From Taenia hydatigena (taxonomy: Eukaryota; Platyhelminthes; Cestoda; Cyclophyllidea; Taeniidae), in NCBI GenBank assembly GCA_036345935.2, contig JADWOT020000001.1, positions 33,523,412 through 33,587,411 of the forward strand: a stretch of 64,000 nt of DNA, given 5' to 3'. This document shows, piece by piece, positions 11,192 through 22,844 of this stretch. A program made the position numbers and the translations under genes. How positions within the stretch are numbered: the stretch's first letter is position 1; each line of letters opens with the position of its first letter. Below the pieces are notes generated by a model. That model had not been told where the DNA came from, did no database searches, and saw only the letters and a program-made list of their open reading frames with translations.

Positions 11192-11901
11192 CTACTCTGC
11201 GTAGATTTCAAGTGTGGAAGACGAAATGGGTGGGGTCAGGTCAGCGTTGGTGCCGACAGTGATGGTGGTCGTAGTGTCGCCATCAAATCCTGCTAGTTGG
11301 GTGCACACTTCATAGTGCGAAGCCTTGGTACTCTTTCATTCCACACCGTCGACGTCGAACGTAGGCACGGAGACCTAGAGAAAGTGGAGAAATGTAATGC
11401 AGACGACGTGCCGCAGTAGTTGGTGGGCACTAAGAATTACGTGTGTTCCTCCTTTTTAGGAAGGCGGGAATGAGGTGAGTGGGGAGGAGCAGGAGGAGGA
11501 GAAGATGGTGGTGGTGGTGGCGGGGGGCAGTGGGCATGGGAGAGGTGGAATGAGATAGGCAATGTGCATTCAACACACTGGCGGATATGGACGACTGAGG
11601 TGGGGAGTACTGCGGCAAGGTAAGTGAGGCCAGCGATGGTTGAGACGGTGACGATGGTGGTGGTACTGTCCCCAACTGCTTATTCGCATCCTGCTGGCCC
11701 TCCTCTGAAATGCGCATTGCTGGTGGTGACGCCTGGGCTGCTTAAGTGGATTCTTGGCTAGCAGCAGTGTGAAGACTTGGCGGCGCACACGGACAGCATC
11801 ATCGACGGACTGCATTGACTGGCTCAGCTCACCTTCATGTGCGTATACACACATGCAGGAGAGGATGCTCATGAGGAAGTCCTTTTCGGCTCCTTCAATG
11901 T
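11192..11901 (-). pseudogene. Acidic Ser/Pro-rich gene, decayed third copy
   Basis: Exon a begins at 11,901 and reads VDIEGAEKDFLMSILSC, aligned with copies 1 and 2. At the place of the exon a donor the GT is now CT (near 11,776), so normal splicing is lost. Exon b, after TTTCAG at 11,705, keeps SPSQPSLASLTL and PQSSISAS but has lost the acidic run. Exon c, after CTCTAG (11,375), starts at 11,374, has an early TGA, and then keeps recognisable pieces (SHYEVCTQLAGF, then LTPPISSSTLE) before a TAG at 11,192-11,194. Divergence is clearly greater than between the other two copies. Confidence 0.55.
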
Positions 11902-11904
11902 CTA

Positions 11905-12440
11905 CAAGCGCATGATGACTTTGAGCTGCCGCAGGACTAAAATGATTGAAAGTTCTCTATGTTCCTACTTAGGCCACATGGGCATGGGATGTGCTGCCTA
12001 GCGATAGGATTGTTTGCATTGGAAGTGATAAGGGTGATAAAGGACAACTAATTTTCCCTGTCATTATTATTTGGAGGAGAAAACTGACTGGTTGGGTAAA
12101 TTGTTTGTGTTGCGCGTGGGTAGTGGCTGCATGTGGTAGGCTGTAAGTGTGCTGCAGTGCTTGTGTTTCGTGCTGTGCTTGTGTATGTGTTGTATGCGTT
12201 TGCTCTGCGATCATGAAGAGTCGTTGTTAGTTGGCTGTGGGAGGAGGGTGGAGAATCCGAAGAGCCTCTTTCCTCTTCTAAGACGAAGAAGAAGTAGAAG
12301 ACGAAAAAGTATTACTGCAGATGTGTATGCTCATGGGAAGCGACGGTGCTGAGGGATGTGTGCAGCGCAATCAAATTAGATAAATAGAAGAATGGATGGA
12401 GGGAAGGAAGGAAGTAAGGAATGAGGAACAACAACAGTTT
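11905..12440 (-). repeat. Inverted copy of block D4
   Basis: Reverse complement of about 5,435-5,975, including the 81-codon frame (11,969-12,214) and the simple-repeat remnant. Confidence 0.7.
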
Positions 12441-13645
12441 CGTAAGTCTTTTACATTGATTAGCTGTTATTAATGGCGTCTCGCCTTTCAGCGACACGTG
12501 GCGACACAAGAGCTTCAAGTTATTACAGATTCACTGCGGATAATGTGTTTTGTGTAGGTGTACAAGTTAATCATCCACATCAAGTTTCGTGCCTTTCTTT
12601 GATTTACGCAAAGGCTCTAAGCAGTTAACTTGCTCATTGAAATGCAAGCACTGTCTTGACTTATGCTGGTAAACAAAACCAAATAAATGGCGATGTGCTT
12701 GTAGCAGGTTATATAAATGTTCATTCAAAATACGGGTTGTTTTGCGAGGAAACACGACTGGTAAGGTGTTGTTTTTACAGTTGCCAGGTTCCTTGTATCC
12801 TGAGAAGGTAGAAAATGTTAGGCTAAAAGATGGAAATGTATTTTGCAGCCTTAAAGTACTAGCAGTAGCCAGTATTTGCGGTTGAACTAGTCAGTGAAAA
12901 GGCTTAAACGCATTTAAGGGTGTAAATGTTAATCTTACCGACTGTAATCAGGGAGAGAACGCTGATTCCTTACTGATGCGAAAGCCTAAGTTGGCATTAG
13001 GGAAGGCGGATCGGTAGACACTTTTGAAAGACTGTTGCCATTACTTCAAAGGTTGTTGGATGAGGAAGTGTGGCGATTAGGTGCTGTTCAGAGCGATTGA
13101 ATCTGGACGATGATTTGAAATTTGCATATTTCGCAATCGTTGATGAAGACTGTTTCAGCTAGTGGTCTGGTGCATTCGAGAAAGTTGTGACTATGGCAGT
13201 GAAGGAAACAAATCATCTAGCACAAATGTGGAATTGTGTCTGATTTGGCTCCACCCGAGTGTGTGACCAAGGTGGCTGTGGTTACAGTCAGTGCTTAGGT
13301 AATGCTCTAGCCTCGGCTTTCTAAATTGGATTCCTTGTAGAAGAAATGGTTAAAACAATGCGAAGGTAGAAGGATGGAGATGTCAGTCATGAAATAATAT
13401 TTTGTGTTCGTTTATGCCGACTTACAAAGGGTAGTGGTGGCGAGGTAAATTTAGTTGGAATGAGCCTCCCTTTTGGGTGTTGTGCAGATGTGGAAGAGGA
13501 TGGGAAAGTAGTGATGTGTTTGAAGTGATGGAAATGGCGTCTTTTGCACTTGTAGCGAGCCAAGTGGCATGATTGTGTCGCGGAGTGGCCTCGTGGATAC
13601 ATTAAGGTGACTAATTTTGCGCTTGTATCGGCCGCCGGTGTCATT

Positions 13646-13669
13646 GGTGGTGGTGGTGGTGGTGGTGGC
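13646..13669. repeat. GGT microsatellite
   Basis: Eight GGT units; the paralog near 30,880-30,895 has fewer. Confidence 0.9.
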
Positions 13670-13723
13670 GGTATTGCCGGGAATGGATCCTCCCTCATCG
13701 ATCTATGGCTTCACTGAGCAGTC

Positions 13724-13865
13724 TTGAGACGCTGTTTACCGACTCACTCACCCACCCTCCGACCAACTCACCCGCCAGCCCATGCTCTGCCCGATGTTGT
13801 CGAGGACATAGGATGTTTGGAAGAGGTGATTGAAAGTACCCTCCCGTCTGTGCAGAAAACCACAC
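13724..13865 (+). pseudogene. Exon-like block ending at a donor, unknown protein
   Basis: Frame reads a His/Pro/Thr-rich start and then LPDVVEDIGCLEEVIEST and LPSVQKTT, meeting GTGAGT at 13,866. The inverted paralog (30,683-30,824, minus) keeps the same frame (LPDVVEDIGCLEEVVEST) but has GTGAAT in place of GTGAGT. An AG at 13,714 could be the acceptor. Joining this frame to the next block at 14,076 runs into a stop, so either the true exon boundaries differ or the gene is broken. Confidence 0.3.
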
Positions 13866-14075
13866 GTGAGTTTGTTCCCCTTCCCTGCCCTGCTTCGCCC
13901 TGCCCTCCTATCTTTCTCTCCCTTCTGCCGCCATCACCGCTGCTGCTTCTGCTCCTTATGGTAATGTGAATACTTTAGTTATTATTACTGCTGCTACCAT
14001 TGATAAAGCTAAACCATTGCTACTTTTGAAACCAGCAAAGGCGCCTTCTTTCCTTCCTTTCTTTTGCATATGCAG

Positions 14076-14171
14076 GATGTGTTGGATATTGAGGGGTGGG
14101 GTAGAGACACCACGCCGCCATTGAATGCTGTAGAGTTTATCAAAAACCTGTGGAGGAGTGGGGACTGTTAG
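14076..14171 (+). pseudogene. Exon-like block after a strong acceptor
   Basis: A pyrimidine tract ending CATATGCAG precedes DVLDIEGWGRDTTPPLNAVE and then FIKNLWRSGDC and a stop. The inverted paralog (30,439-30,501, minus) has the same acceptor and DVLDIEKWSRDTTPPLNTVE, then stops early. The family is not recognised. Confidence 0.3.
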
Positions 14172-14664
14172 TGTTGCGTTGACCTCAACTTCAATCATTT
14201 ATCGTATGTTCACAACCATTCTGCAAGGAATGCCTTTCTTGTGTGTTTTGCTGGAACCACGCGGATCTCTAGTGCTACTTGTATAGAAGGCTAGTTGTGC
14301 ATCATCCACGTAGTCATTGACAGGAGTGCAAAGTAGATGCATTCCTCTGACTGGTTCTGATGGATGATGATGCATGCTTCCACACTACAACATTCAATGC
14401 ATTAGCACCGTTGGCTCAAGCACCCACACGCAGGTGACTGAGAGGCGCATCACTTGTCCACTTCCGAGCATCACCGACTGAGTGGCGTGTGCATACGTAC
14501 ACCAGCTCAAACTACTGGACATTTCACAGTCATTTATGCCTTGAATTTTGTATACTCGCACGATCTTAAGTCAGCACATGACTCTAATCGAACCCGATGT
14601 CAGTAGGTGGCAGTTACGCACATTGTAGTCTTGAGTGGAAGTGTGCCGAAGTCTCGGTTGCGTC

Positions 14665-14804
14665 TATTTCTCACGGGAGACAAACTTGGTTCGCAGTTTA
14701 GCCTTCTCATGCGCAGCTCTCTGTGATGTTCAAAAACATCTCGATGAGTCCGACTTTGCCGCCACTAATCTCGCTGTGGACTTCCGAGATGGTCTGCGTC
14801 TGGT
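14665..14804 (+). CDS. ASPM/Asp-like calponin-homology exon fragment
   Basis: The frame reads LAFSCAALCDVQKHLDES followed by DFAATNLAVDFRDGLRLV and ends at a consensus GTAAGT (GT at 14,805), splitting the last Val codon after two bases. From family knowledge, the string D-F-A-x-T-N-L-A-V-D-x-R-D-G-x-R-L is the hallmark of the first CH domain of ASPM (abnormal spindle), a microtubule minus-end protein of spindle poles; the preceding LAFS also fits. An upstream AG (14,691-14,692 or 14,715-14,716) could be the acceptor. I could not find the next expected exon (the ISRLQKxHNV part of the domain) in the following 2 kb, nor a neighbouring ASH or IQ region. So it is either one exon of a gene with long introns or a stray fragment. 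Confidence 0.5.
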
Positions 14805-14814
14805 GTAAGTTATC

Positions 14815-16260
14815 AGCTGCTACACCTTTCTACTCATGTGCTTATAAGTAGATGGCGTTTTGGACTCACCCTGACCAAGATTGTGGTTGTTTGGTTAAAT
14901 AGGTTTCCAGATAAGCTCTCCTTTGTGGCAGACGTTGAATCGGCGGTGCTTGTTGTAGCATTTCTTTCGTCTAGTATGAGACATTTGTAGTTGTGGCCGG
15001 GCAAATATCAACCAAATGGTTGAGAGGCAGCACTGCCGTCAAAGGTCGATTTCGTTGTGTACCCTAGTGACGGCCACGTCTAGAGGTGCGATAATATGCA
15101 GTGCGCTAGTCACTGACTCATTCCTCATGTCAGGTGGTGGGTGATCAGGGGATGGCTAAGAACAGTGTGGCGATGGTCTGCAAAATACCCTTCGACGACA
15201 TGCAGCCTCCTTTCGCCTCACAACTAGTCATCAGCAGGATTCCCTTACCTCTACTACGTGTCTTGTGAAGCATTGGAATAGTGCAAATGGTGAGGTGGTT
15301 GCCTTCCTACTTGCCCATGCATTCGTTAGGTCACTTGTCTACTTCGTTAGTTGCTCGTTGTCTAGTTGTTTCTTCAAGCAGTTATGCACTTAGCTTCTCC
15401 ATGCTATCTTTGTCTTCTTGTTCTTTCTGGTACATGTGCAAGCAAAGGAAGGAATGTTGATGGATGTCAAGTCCCATCTAAAAGGCGCTGATTGAGGTGA
15501 GAATGAGAAAGGGAGTGGGTTAGTGAACCGAAGATCTGGAAACTTGAATGGTTTGGGGATGAAGACTACATTGGTGGAGTTGGCAGTGTGGAAATAGGAA
15601 ATCGGCAATGATGGAAACTGGGCAGCTTAAGAGGAACTGAGTTGGATAGGTGAAAGTCAGACTGCATAGCGGTGGGAACTTGAGTGATGAAAGTAAATTA
15701 GAAAAACCCCTTTTGATGCGATGCTAACTGGATAAGTGAAAAGAAATAAGGAATACCTCTTAAGTAGTGAATACCTTAGGTATTTTCAAAGGTGATCGTT
15801 GCTTTCTACGTTAATTTACTTGTCTTTTCTGATCAGAATGGTCATTTTAAACTACTAGGCCGTTTTGGGTGCTGCCAACCAATAGAAGTGCTGCTCTGCC
15901 CACGCACTCCAGAGAACGCAGGCAGTGTAGCATAGCTGCAGGCCCCTCACCACGCCAAGGGATAAGCTCATTGAAGTTGGTGTACCGCTAAGTGATTGGT
16001 TGGTCAAGCGGATGATTCAACCGCTCAGTTACTCAACAACTCAAGTCACCGAAGACGATGACTTGAGCCTTACGTGCGTGCAGGACAGCGTAAAATCACT
16101 AGAGCATTCTAAGCGTAAATGCCTGGAAGCCTCATCTCACTTACTGTGGAGTTCGCTGGTCTACCAACTACCTAACGGCCCACTTGCTGGCTAACGGGCG
16201 AACCAGACCAACCAGCTAGTGCTGAAGTTTCCTCTGCTACGTCATCCTAACTGCTAAGTT
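14815..16260. other. No gene recognised
   Basis: A possible exon follows CATGTCAG near 15,134 (frame reading GDQGMAKNSVAMVCKIPFDD) but has no clear donor and no recognised family. The rest shows no repeat partner that I can see. Confidence 0.3.
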
Positions 16261-16520
16261 GCTATATCTATGCGCTTTACTAAGTAGTCCTCAATGTTAT
16301 GCGAAAGGCGTTAAAAAAACACGCTTTTTGCTACTGGACCGTCGCTATCTTCCTTTGGGAGAGTGAAGCACTCCTCGAAAGAGCATGATCCTTATCACTC
16401 TGCCTTGTTCATTACATCATCAGTGAGAAGTGCTCGCTACCTGCTTTCGCTTCACTCGTTGAGAAAAGAGGAAAGTCAAGTAGAAGAAGAATAGCAAGGA
16501 ATCTGTGACGCCTTGCAGCA
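16260..16520 (+). repeat. Family A repeat copy
   Basis: CTATATCTA lies just before ACTAAGTAGTCCTCAATG at about 16,279-16,296, followed by the family body: a CTTATCACTCTGC box (16,391-16,403), a GCTCGCTACCTGCTTTCGC box and CACTCGTTGAG. Confidence 0.6.
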
Positions 16521-16739
16521 GATCGGTTGGAGGAAAGGTTAGAATAAAGGACCAACATCGACCTACTCAAGCTAGTGCATTTGTCTGATAAGCTGATCGA
16601 ATGCATAACAGACACTGGAAGATGTCACGTAGAAGAATTCGCTGCTCGACATTATTATTAGGTCATCGCAACGTCAAAAGTGCTATGGCTATTGCCATAA
16701 TTTTTTCCCCTACACATCTGCGAATAGATAGGAAGAGCA

Positions 16740-17900
16740 GGGCTTTGCACAACGCCCATAAGAATTGCAGCATCATTGGCAGCTATCACAAGCTGATAAA
16801 TCCTCCATGGCGCACATGTGTAACGTGTTGATAGAGTACACGCCAATTATGGGTTGCATTTAAGGCAAATTCATCAAAGCTTGACACGAAAAGTAGAAAA
16901 CTCAGTCCTTATCTCCACAAAGAATCCCACCACTCAGAGAGATCCTCCCGGCCCCATATATACCTCGCAGACCTCAAAGAGTGGTCAATTTCTTCCACTC
17001 ACCACCTCGTTCTTTGCTTAACCCTTTGATCGCAATGACCTAAGTAGGGACGAGAAGATAAGCCAAGTTGACGAATGAACCCAGATTCGTGTCGAACGTT
17101 AGAGGCTGACTGAAATCATTGGATTGGCGGATTGACGGACATTTGGAAGTTCGGCTTAGCTAGTGGCGCTAGGAAGACATTCTCCGGATGTCCAGCCACC
17201 CTCACTTTGTTGAGATCTTTGGGTAACTATGGAATAGTTTTAGCTTTAAGATTTTAGAATAGCTTTACAGCGTTGACTGAGTTCTTAACTTCTAGGGCTG
17301 AAATTTCATTAGTTTGCTTCACCGCGATCTCTAATTCGCAGGCCATCTCACGCTCGTGGCCATTTAATCACTCCATCAGTCAATAGTAAAGCCCATTAGT
17401 GAGCAACAGAAGTGCTAAAAAGGTTTGATAGGCATTTTTACAACAGCCTTGCTTCTAATCAATTAAAGTCGTGCTGATGCGGAAAATAAGCGGTGGCTCG
17501 TCCAGGCCAGTTGTTTCAACCATCCTCTCGGCAGAGCCCTGCGAATTTCATGATCTGTTCCTTTGAGGAGCAGAAGAGATAAGTGCCTACTGATCTCGTC
17601 CTCTTGTCGTGCCACTAAGGCTCATGGAAAATCAGCATACGAGCAAGTGATCGCACATTCGAATACAGAGGTGTCGCCAAACCGTGGGATGCATTAGATT
17701 AAGTGATGTCATTCCAAAAAACACTTTATCTTTGTCTGCTTGTATTGATCTTTATCAAAGTCTTTGTAGCACGAGTTAGCACGAATGGTCGTCATTGCCT
17801 AATAAACGACAAGTGTCACACATATGTGACGCGAGGGAGCAATTATCTGTTTTAAGTAGCCACAAGCAATAATTTTGAAAATCAAACATGGTCATCAAGA
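16740..17900 (+). repeat. Family D repeat, first of two direct copies
   Basis: Collinear with 18,810-19,930, about 2.07 kb further on. Shared landmarks are a GCAGCAT-CACAAGCTGAT segment, a CACCACTCAG segment, CTTAACTTCTAGGGCTG, an ACTCGTCTTC-like segment, and a final GTGTCACACATATGTGACGC palindromic motif. A piece of the same family lies inverted at 22,845-22,990. No coding frame is preserved. Confidence 0.6.
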
Positions 17901-18809
17901 AACAACAAATATTAGCTTATTTTATTATTGTCTGCAAATGCAGATTTTTTCTTAGGCGCGAAATGAAACACAAATAACTAAATGGTTCTGACATACCGAA
18001 GGTGTTTCTGGGTGTCTTCAAATCTACAAAGCTTAAAAAACAGTCGCCAGATTAAGATCTTGCAAATCTCTTCTTTAATGATGCAAACCACCGGCGCCCA
18101 CTCAGAAGGCAAGATAAATCAGTCGCTACAGTTTGGTGTCTTTAATCATTTTCGCCGTCCATGGATCTCCGTGCTCCACGTCCTCAGTCTCTAGATGCAC
18201 CACAGTCACCACGACCAGGGACTACGATAGAGGCACAGATCATCCTAATAAGCGTTAAATTCTCCATTTACAAAGTTCAAAAAGGAAAACGGTGGATGTA
18301 AAGTGAATTAATAGGCCACCGTTTTAAAAACGCATCAACACTCTGCCACCCCGCAATTGAATTTTTATGGGAAGACATGCATTACGGGCGCACTATTCGG
18401 TGAATGTGTCTGGTGAATGTCCATGTCTCTCTTGGACCCGTTCAGGATTGGGTCGCCTCAAGGTGGATTGCGACGTGGCTAACACCGTTACTAATGTGCG
18501 CATACGTCTCTACAGGCTCACTTCTGCTTGTGCTGGTTTCAGTGACCCAACTCTGTGCTGACTGACATCGGCTTGTTGCGTGGGAATGAAGGTGGATTGA
18601 AAGTGGAGGTGCATTCGCAAGACTGCGACCAACAGGTGCCAACTTCGACTATCCCTCATTGTATGTCACGTTTCATTCTGCCGACAGACGCTTTTGCATT
18701 CCCAAACATATTTCTTTCTTTCTTTCCTACGCATTCTAATCTAAATCACCACAACAACATAGAGTCACTAGCGATCTCCAGCATGCATCCGCCACGCTCA
18801 TTTGACTAT

Positions 18810-19930
18810 GCCTTGCATGACACTTATGAGCATTGCAGCATTATTGCCTGCTACCACAAGCTGATCAATCCCACATGTCACAAATGTGTGGGAAGCAATC
18901 AGGCATGACGTGATAATAGTAGTGTGCAAAAGGTAGTGATATAAAAGGTGAAAATTGGGTTCTATTCTCCACGTAGAGCATCACCACTCAGTGGGATCCT
19001 GCTGGCCTCAGATGCCTTCCATGCCTCAGTGGTGTAGTCTACTTCCTCCACCTACAAGCTCGTTTTTTAACAAAGCACTTTGATCTAACTGACCTAACAG
19101 AAGGACTAGAGGTTGACAGGAATTGTTGGATCGACAGATTGACGGGCATTGTGAAGGTCGGCTGCAATAGTGGCGTGTAGAGGACAGAACCACGATGTGT
19201 CGCCCATCGCACTTTGATTGAGGCATTTGTGCGGCTATTAAATAGCTCAGGCTCCAAAATATGGAAGAACTTTACGGCATAGACTGAGTCCTTTACTTCT
19301 AAGGCTGGAACTTTATCAGTTCGCCTAATAGCGTCCCTTGATTTGCATACCTCTTCGCTCACGTGAGCATTCAATCACTGTTCCTTCCACTCGTGAAATC
19401 CACGGATGCGCAACAGATGCATCTAAAAACCTAATTTTGCATGGTATCAATAAGCCTTGTTTTTATTTAATCGAGAATATGTTAAGGTAAAAAGTGGACT
19501 GCAGTGCGTCTTCCCTCCAGCCGCGATTATTTCATCCACATTCCAGCCGATGTAAATTTTATGACCGTCTCCTTTGAGGCGCTGATGAGATGAACATTTA
19601 CTGGACTCGTCTTCTGGACGCGCAATGAGGGCGGAACTAAAATCAGCAAAGATGCAAGTGATCACGAACTCGAATACGTAGTTGTGCTTCTCAGCAACCA
19701 ATCCACAACCACCGAACCACAGATTGGATTCGGGTAACTGCTGTCAGCCTAATAAACCGACCACGTCCTTAGTCGCTTATGTTGATCGCAATTAATGCGT
19801 CTGTGGCAGGTCCTAATACGACCGGTTGTCCTTATCTAATAAAGGCCTGCGACACGTATATGTGACACAAAGGAATAATTACCCATCGCAAGTGACAATA
19901 TTCATCAATTTTGAAAATTGGTCAGATTTA
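18810..19930 (+). repeat. Family D repeat, second direct copy
   Basis: Same order of landmarks as 16,740-17,900, with the palindromic end written CGACACGTATATGTGACAC (around 19,850). Confidence 0.6.
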
Positions 19931-20410
19931 CTACAGGATGGAATTGAGATTGGTTAAATTCTATTGCAAAACATTTAATACTTGAAACCTAATATGTTTG
20001 ACGATATGGGTCTGCTTCCACCGCGAAGGAAAATAACAAGTGACCAAGTGGTTTGGCAATACGAGGGTGCTTCTAGTGTTTCGAACGGTGCTTAGAATGT
20101 AGTAATAACCTAAAACCGAAACAAATCTATTTCGGTGCTCACATATTCAAACACGTCAGAGATCGGTGCCATCGCACGTCATCTCTCGACACTGAAGGCT
20201 CTTAGATACTGTGGCTCACAATTGGACCGTCTCCTCTGGCCAGCTGTCAACCACTTAGGAACTCATTCAGACTCCTTTGCACATTTCTGTGCAGTGTGGA
20301 ATGAGTATCTGGTTAGGCGGTGGGAGAGGTCTTGACCACGCAAACACACTCCCACGTCAAAGCAGTTGGTGGTGCTAATTTCTAATCGTGGACAGCACAA
20401 AGCTGGAACT

Positions 20411-20602
20411 GCCACGAGGACATCACCGGAGGTGGATGTAGATGGTAGCTTTGATGAGGATCACAGCCGTCTTTCCTCTAGTCTACAATCCACAGACGGC
20501 ATTGCAATGAGTATGGGGGAGTTACACCCAAAACTCTTGCCTTCTCAGACATCCCTCCTCCCTCCACCAGGCTTTCAAGATTGCCCTATTTTGTCGTTCT
20601 AG
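20411..20602 (+). pseudogene. Open frame present in both arms (last-exon-like)
   Basis: The frame reads SPEVDVDGSFDEDHSRLSSS, continues with a Ser/Leu/Pro-rich part (LLPSQTSLLPPPGF) and ends CPILSF and TAG. The right arm (22,505-22,697, minus) holds the same frame with the same stop: SPEVDADGSFDADHSRLPSS and then CSILSF. Upstream, only the left copy continues (open frame to about 20,366). This looks like a terminal exon plus 3' flank caught in the inverted duplication. The family is not recognised. Confidence 0.35.
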
Positions 20603-21146
20603 TGCTCCTCTCTTCTTCTAACTACCACATCATAAGAGCAGCCAGCTGCGACATCACGCGTTTATGAGTAAAGTAATTCTTATTCTCGAAGTGTTCACGA
20701 TAATGAGAATAAATGTAGAAATCGAAATTAAGTACAATCGCACTAGGCTATTGGGTGGGATGTAAAAGTAGGAAAAGATTGAGTTTGTATTTGGCACCAA
20801 ATATTCTCCCTAATCCAACATACATTTTTGAAATGCTTCGAGTTGGACATGGGAACGTATTGGGTGCCTTGTAATAACAGTTTCCTTTAAATCTCTACTA
20901 TGAAAATGCTTTTTATGCATGGGTTCTGGACGGTTCCTTTATAATTAAATATTTATACATTGGAATCATACCAGTTTTTTGGGCTCTAAATTTCGCCTAG
21001 TCTGAATTTTAGTCTTTTTGACTTCTGCTCTTTTCACTAGCGAAGGTCAAAGAAAGATTTGCGCTGCGAAGAGTGTATTGAGCACAAAAGCAGAGAACTA
21101 GAAAGGATCACCTAATCAAGCATTTTGCTTGAACTCCACCTTTTAG
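20411..21146 (+). repeat. Left arm of a large inverted duplication
   Basis: About 736 bases that match the reverse complement of 21,963-22,697 at roughly 94-95% by eye, including over 100 bases with no visible difference (20,941-21,050). The outer boundary is at GCCACGAGG and the inner one near CACCTTTT. Confidence 0.9.
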
Positions 21147-21962
21147 TGCAGACCAAATGTTCGAGCAGAGTGACCACCCCAAAAGCACTCTGAGACTCGC
21201 AATAAATTACTATGCACAGGAACTACAAGTGAAATTTAGGGTAACTTTGTTTGTGCCAAAGGATAAGAAGGTAAAACGCTGAATTTTGCGATTTGCTTCG
21301 CTGGCCAGACGCAGGAATGGGCAAACTCGCAAAGTGAACTTGGTGGACTTGGTTTCTGTTTAGGACTGGTCCCCAATATGCTGATGAGGTCTTTTCCTCT
21401 TTGCTTGCTCCATAGCTTGTCATCTACTTCGAATCATTACCACCTAACTTTATGTGATCGGCACAACTCAGAGCACAATGACGAGTATTGCGTTTGAACA
21501 GGCGGAGACATCAAAGAAATTGTGACTAGGCGACTCGCGGCAATTGACGGCATGCTCACACCCATTCATCGCACTTTGTTTTTAAAGAAGTCTCCGTCAC
21601 ACCCGAATTGGGTAGAGCCACTCAAGGGACAAAAATGTCAGAAGAAATGACCAAACAGAACCGGGTATTTGGAGTTTTTGTGTCGGCAGTCATCGCATTC
21701 AACTGCCAGTGCGCTGGTGTAGGGAATGAAAGTAGAGCGCATAGGCGGCTGTGTCTAAGGTTTGTGCAATATGTCAACTGTCCTGATGGACTATAAGTAG
21801 CTAGAATGGGCTAGCCAAGATCACGATTTGGCTTGACAGAGGGACTACGAAGGTTGAGGGAAAGAGCGACGAGGTCGGTCCTATGTGCAAGTCATGAACC
21901 ATCGCCTTTCTATGCAGTCCTGCATTAGTGAACCACTTATCCTTCCGCACGACTCAGTACAA
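21147..21962. other. 816-base spacer of the inverted duplication
   Basis: Unique in this window. Open frames of 60-66 codons (21,223-21,423 minus; 21,608-21,796 plus) lack recognisable motifs. Confidence 0.5.
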
Positions 21963-22697
21963 TTAAAAGTAGAGTTCAAGCAAAGTGCTTGACTAGGTGA
22001 TCCTTTCTAGTTCTCTGCTTTCGCGCTCAATACACTCTTCACAGCGCAAATTTTCCTTGGACCTTCGCTAGTGAAAAGAGCAGAAGTCAAAAAGACTAAA
22101 ATTCAGACTAGGCGAAATTTAGAGCCCAAAAAACTGGTATGATTCCAATGTATAAATATTTAATTATAAAGGAACCGTCCAGAACCCATGCATAAAAAGC
22201 ATTTTCATAGTAGAGATTTAAAGGAAACTGTTATTACAAGGCACTAAATACGTTCCAATGTTCAACACGAAGCGTTTCAAAAATGTACGTTGGATTAGGG
22301 AGGATATTTGGTGCCCAATACAAACTCAGTCTTTTCCTACTTTTCCATTCCATCCAATAGCTTAGTGCGACTGTACTTAATTTGGATTTCTACATTCATT
22401 CTCATCATCGTGAATACTTCGAGAATAAGAATTACTTCACTCATGAACGTGCAATGTCGCAGCTGGCTGCTCTTAAGATGCGGTAGTTAGAAGAAGAGAG
22501 GGACACTAGAACGACAAAATAGAGCAATCTCGAAAGCCCGGTGGAGGAAGGAGGCATGTCTGAGAAGGCAAGAGTCTTGGGTGTAACTTCCTTATACTCA
22601 TTGCAATGCCGTCTGCGGATCGTAGACTAGAGGGAAGACGACTGTGATCTGCATCAAAGCTACCATCTGCATCCACCTCAGGTGATGTCCTCGTGGC
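21963..22697 (-). repeat. Right arm of the inverted duplication
   Basis: Reverse complement of 20,411-21,146; its outer end is CCTCGTGGC. Confidence 0.9.
22505..22697 (-). pseudogene. Arm-encoded open frame, right copy
   Basis: Paralog of the frame at 20,411-20,602 with the same stop codon position; it has no start on this side because the duplication ends at 22,697. Confidence 0.3.
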
Positions 22698-22844
22698 GTT
22701 GCCACATCAAGTGCTAATTTTCACTATCCATTTTGAAATGCTTCGTTTAAAAGAGAATGGGGTAAGCAGTGGTGCTTTATGTGGGTAGGTGAGTACGTGT
22801 GGGGAAGCGATGGTCGCCCATAGGAGGTGATCGGAATTAGTCGA

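Larger units (their letters stand above)
12440..14170 (-). repeat. Duplicated block D6, inverted relative to 30.4-32.1 kb
   Basis: Read on the minus strand this block is collinear with 30,440-32,130. It contains D1 (12,790-13,350) and the exon-like pieces at 13.6-14.2 kb. It joins directly to block D4, skipping the 3 kb block D2. Confidence 0.75.

Noticed and set aside
14735..14755. CTCGATGAGTCC as a possible hammerhead ribozyme core
   Set aside because: The CTGATGA core is not matched, no GAAA partner stem was found, and the bases are explained by the ASPM-like coding frame.
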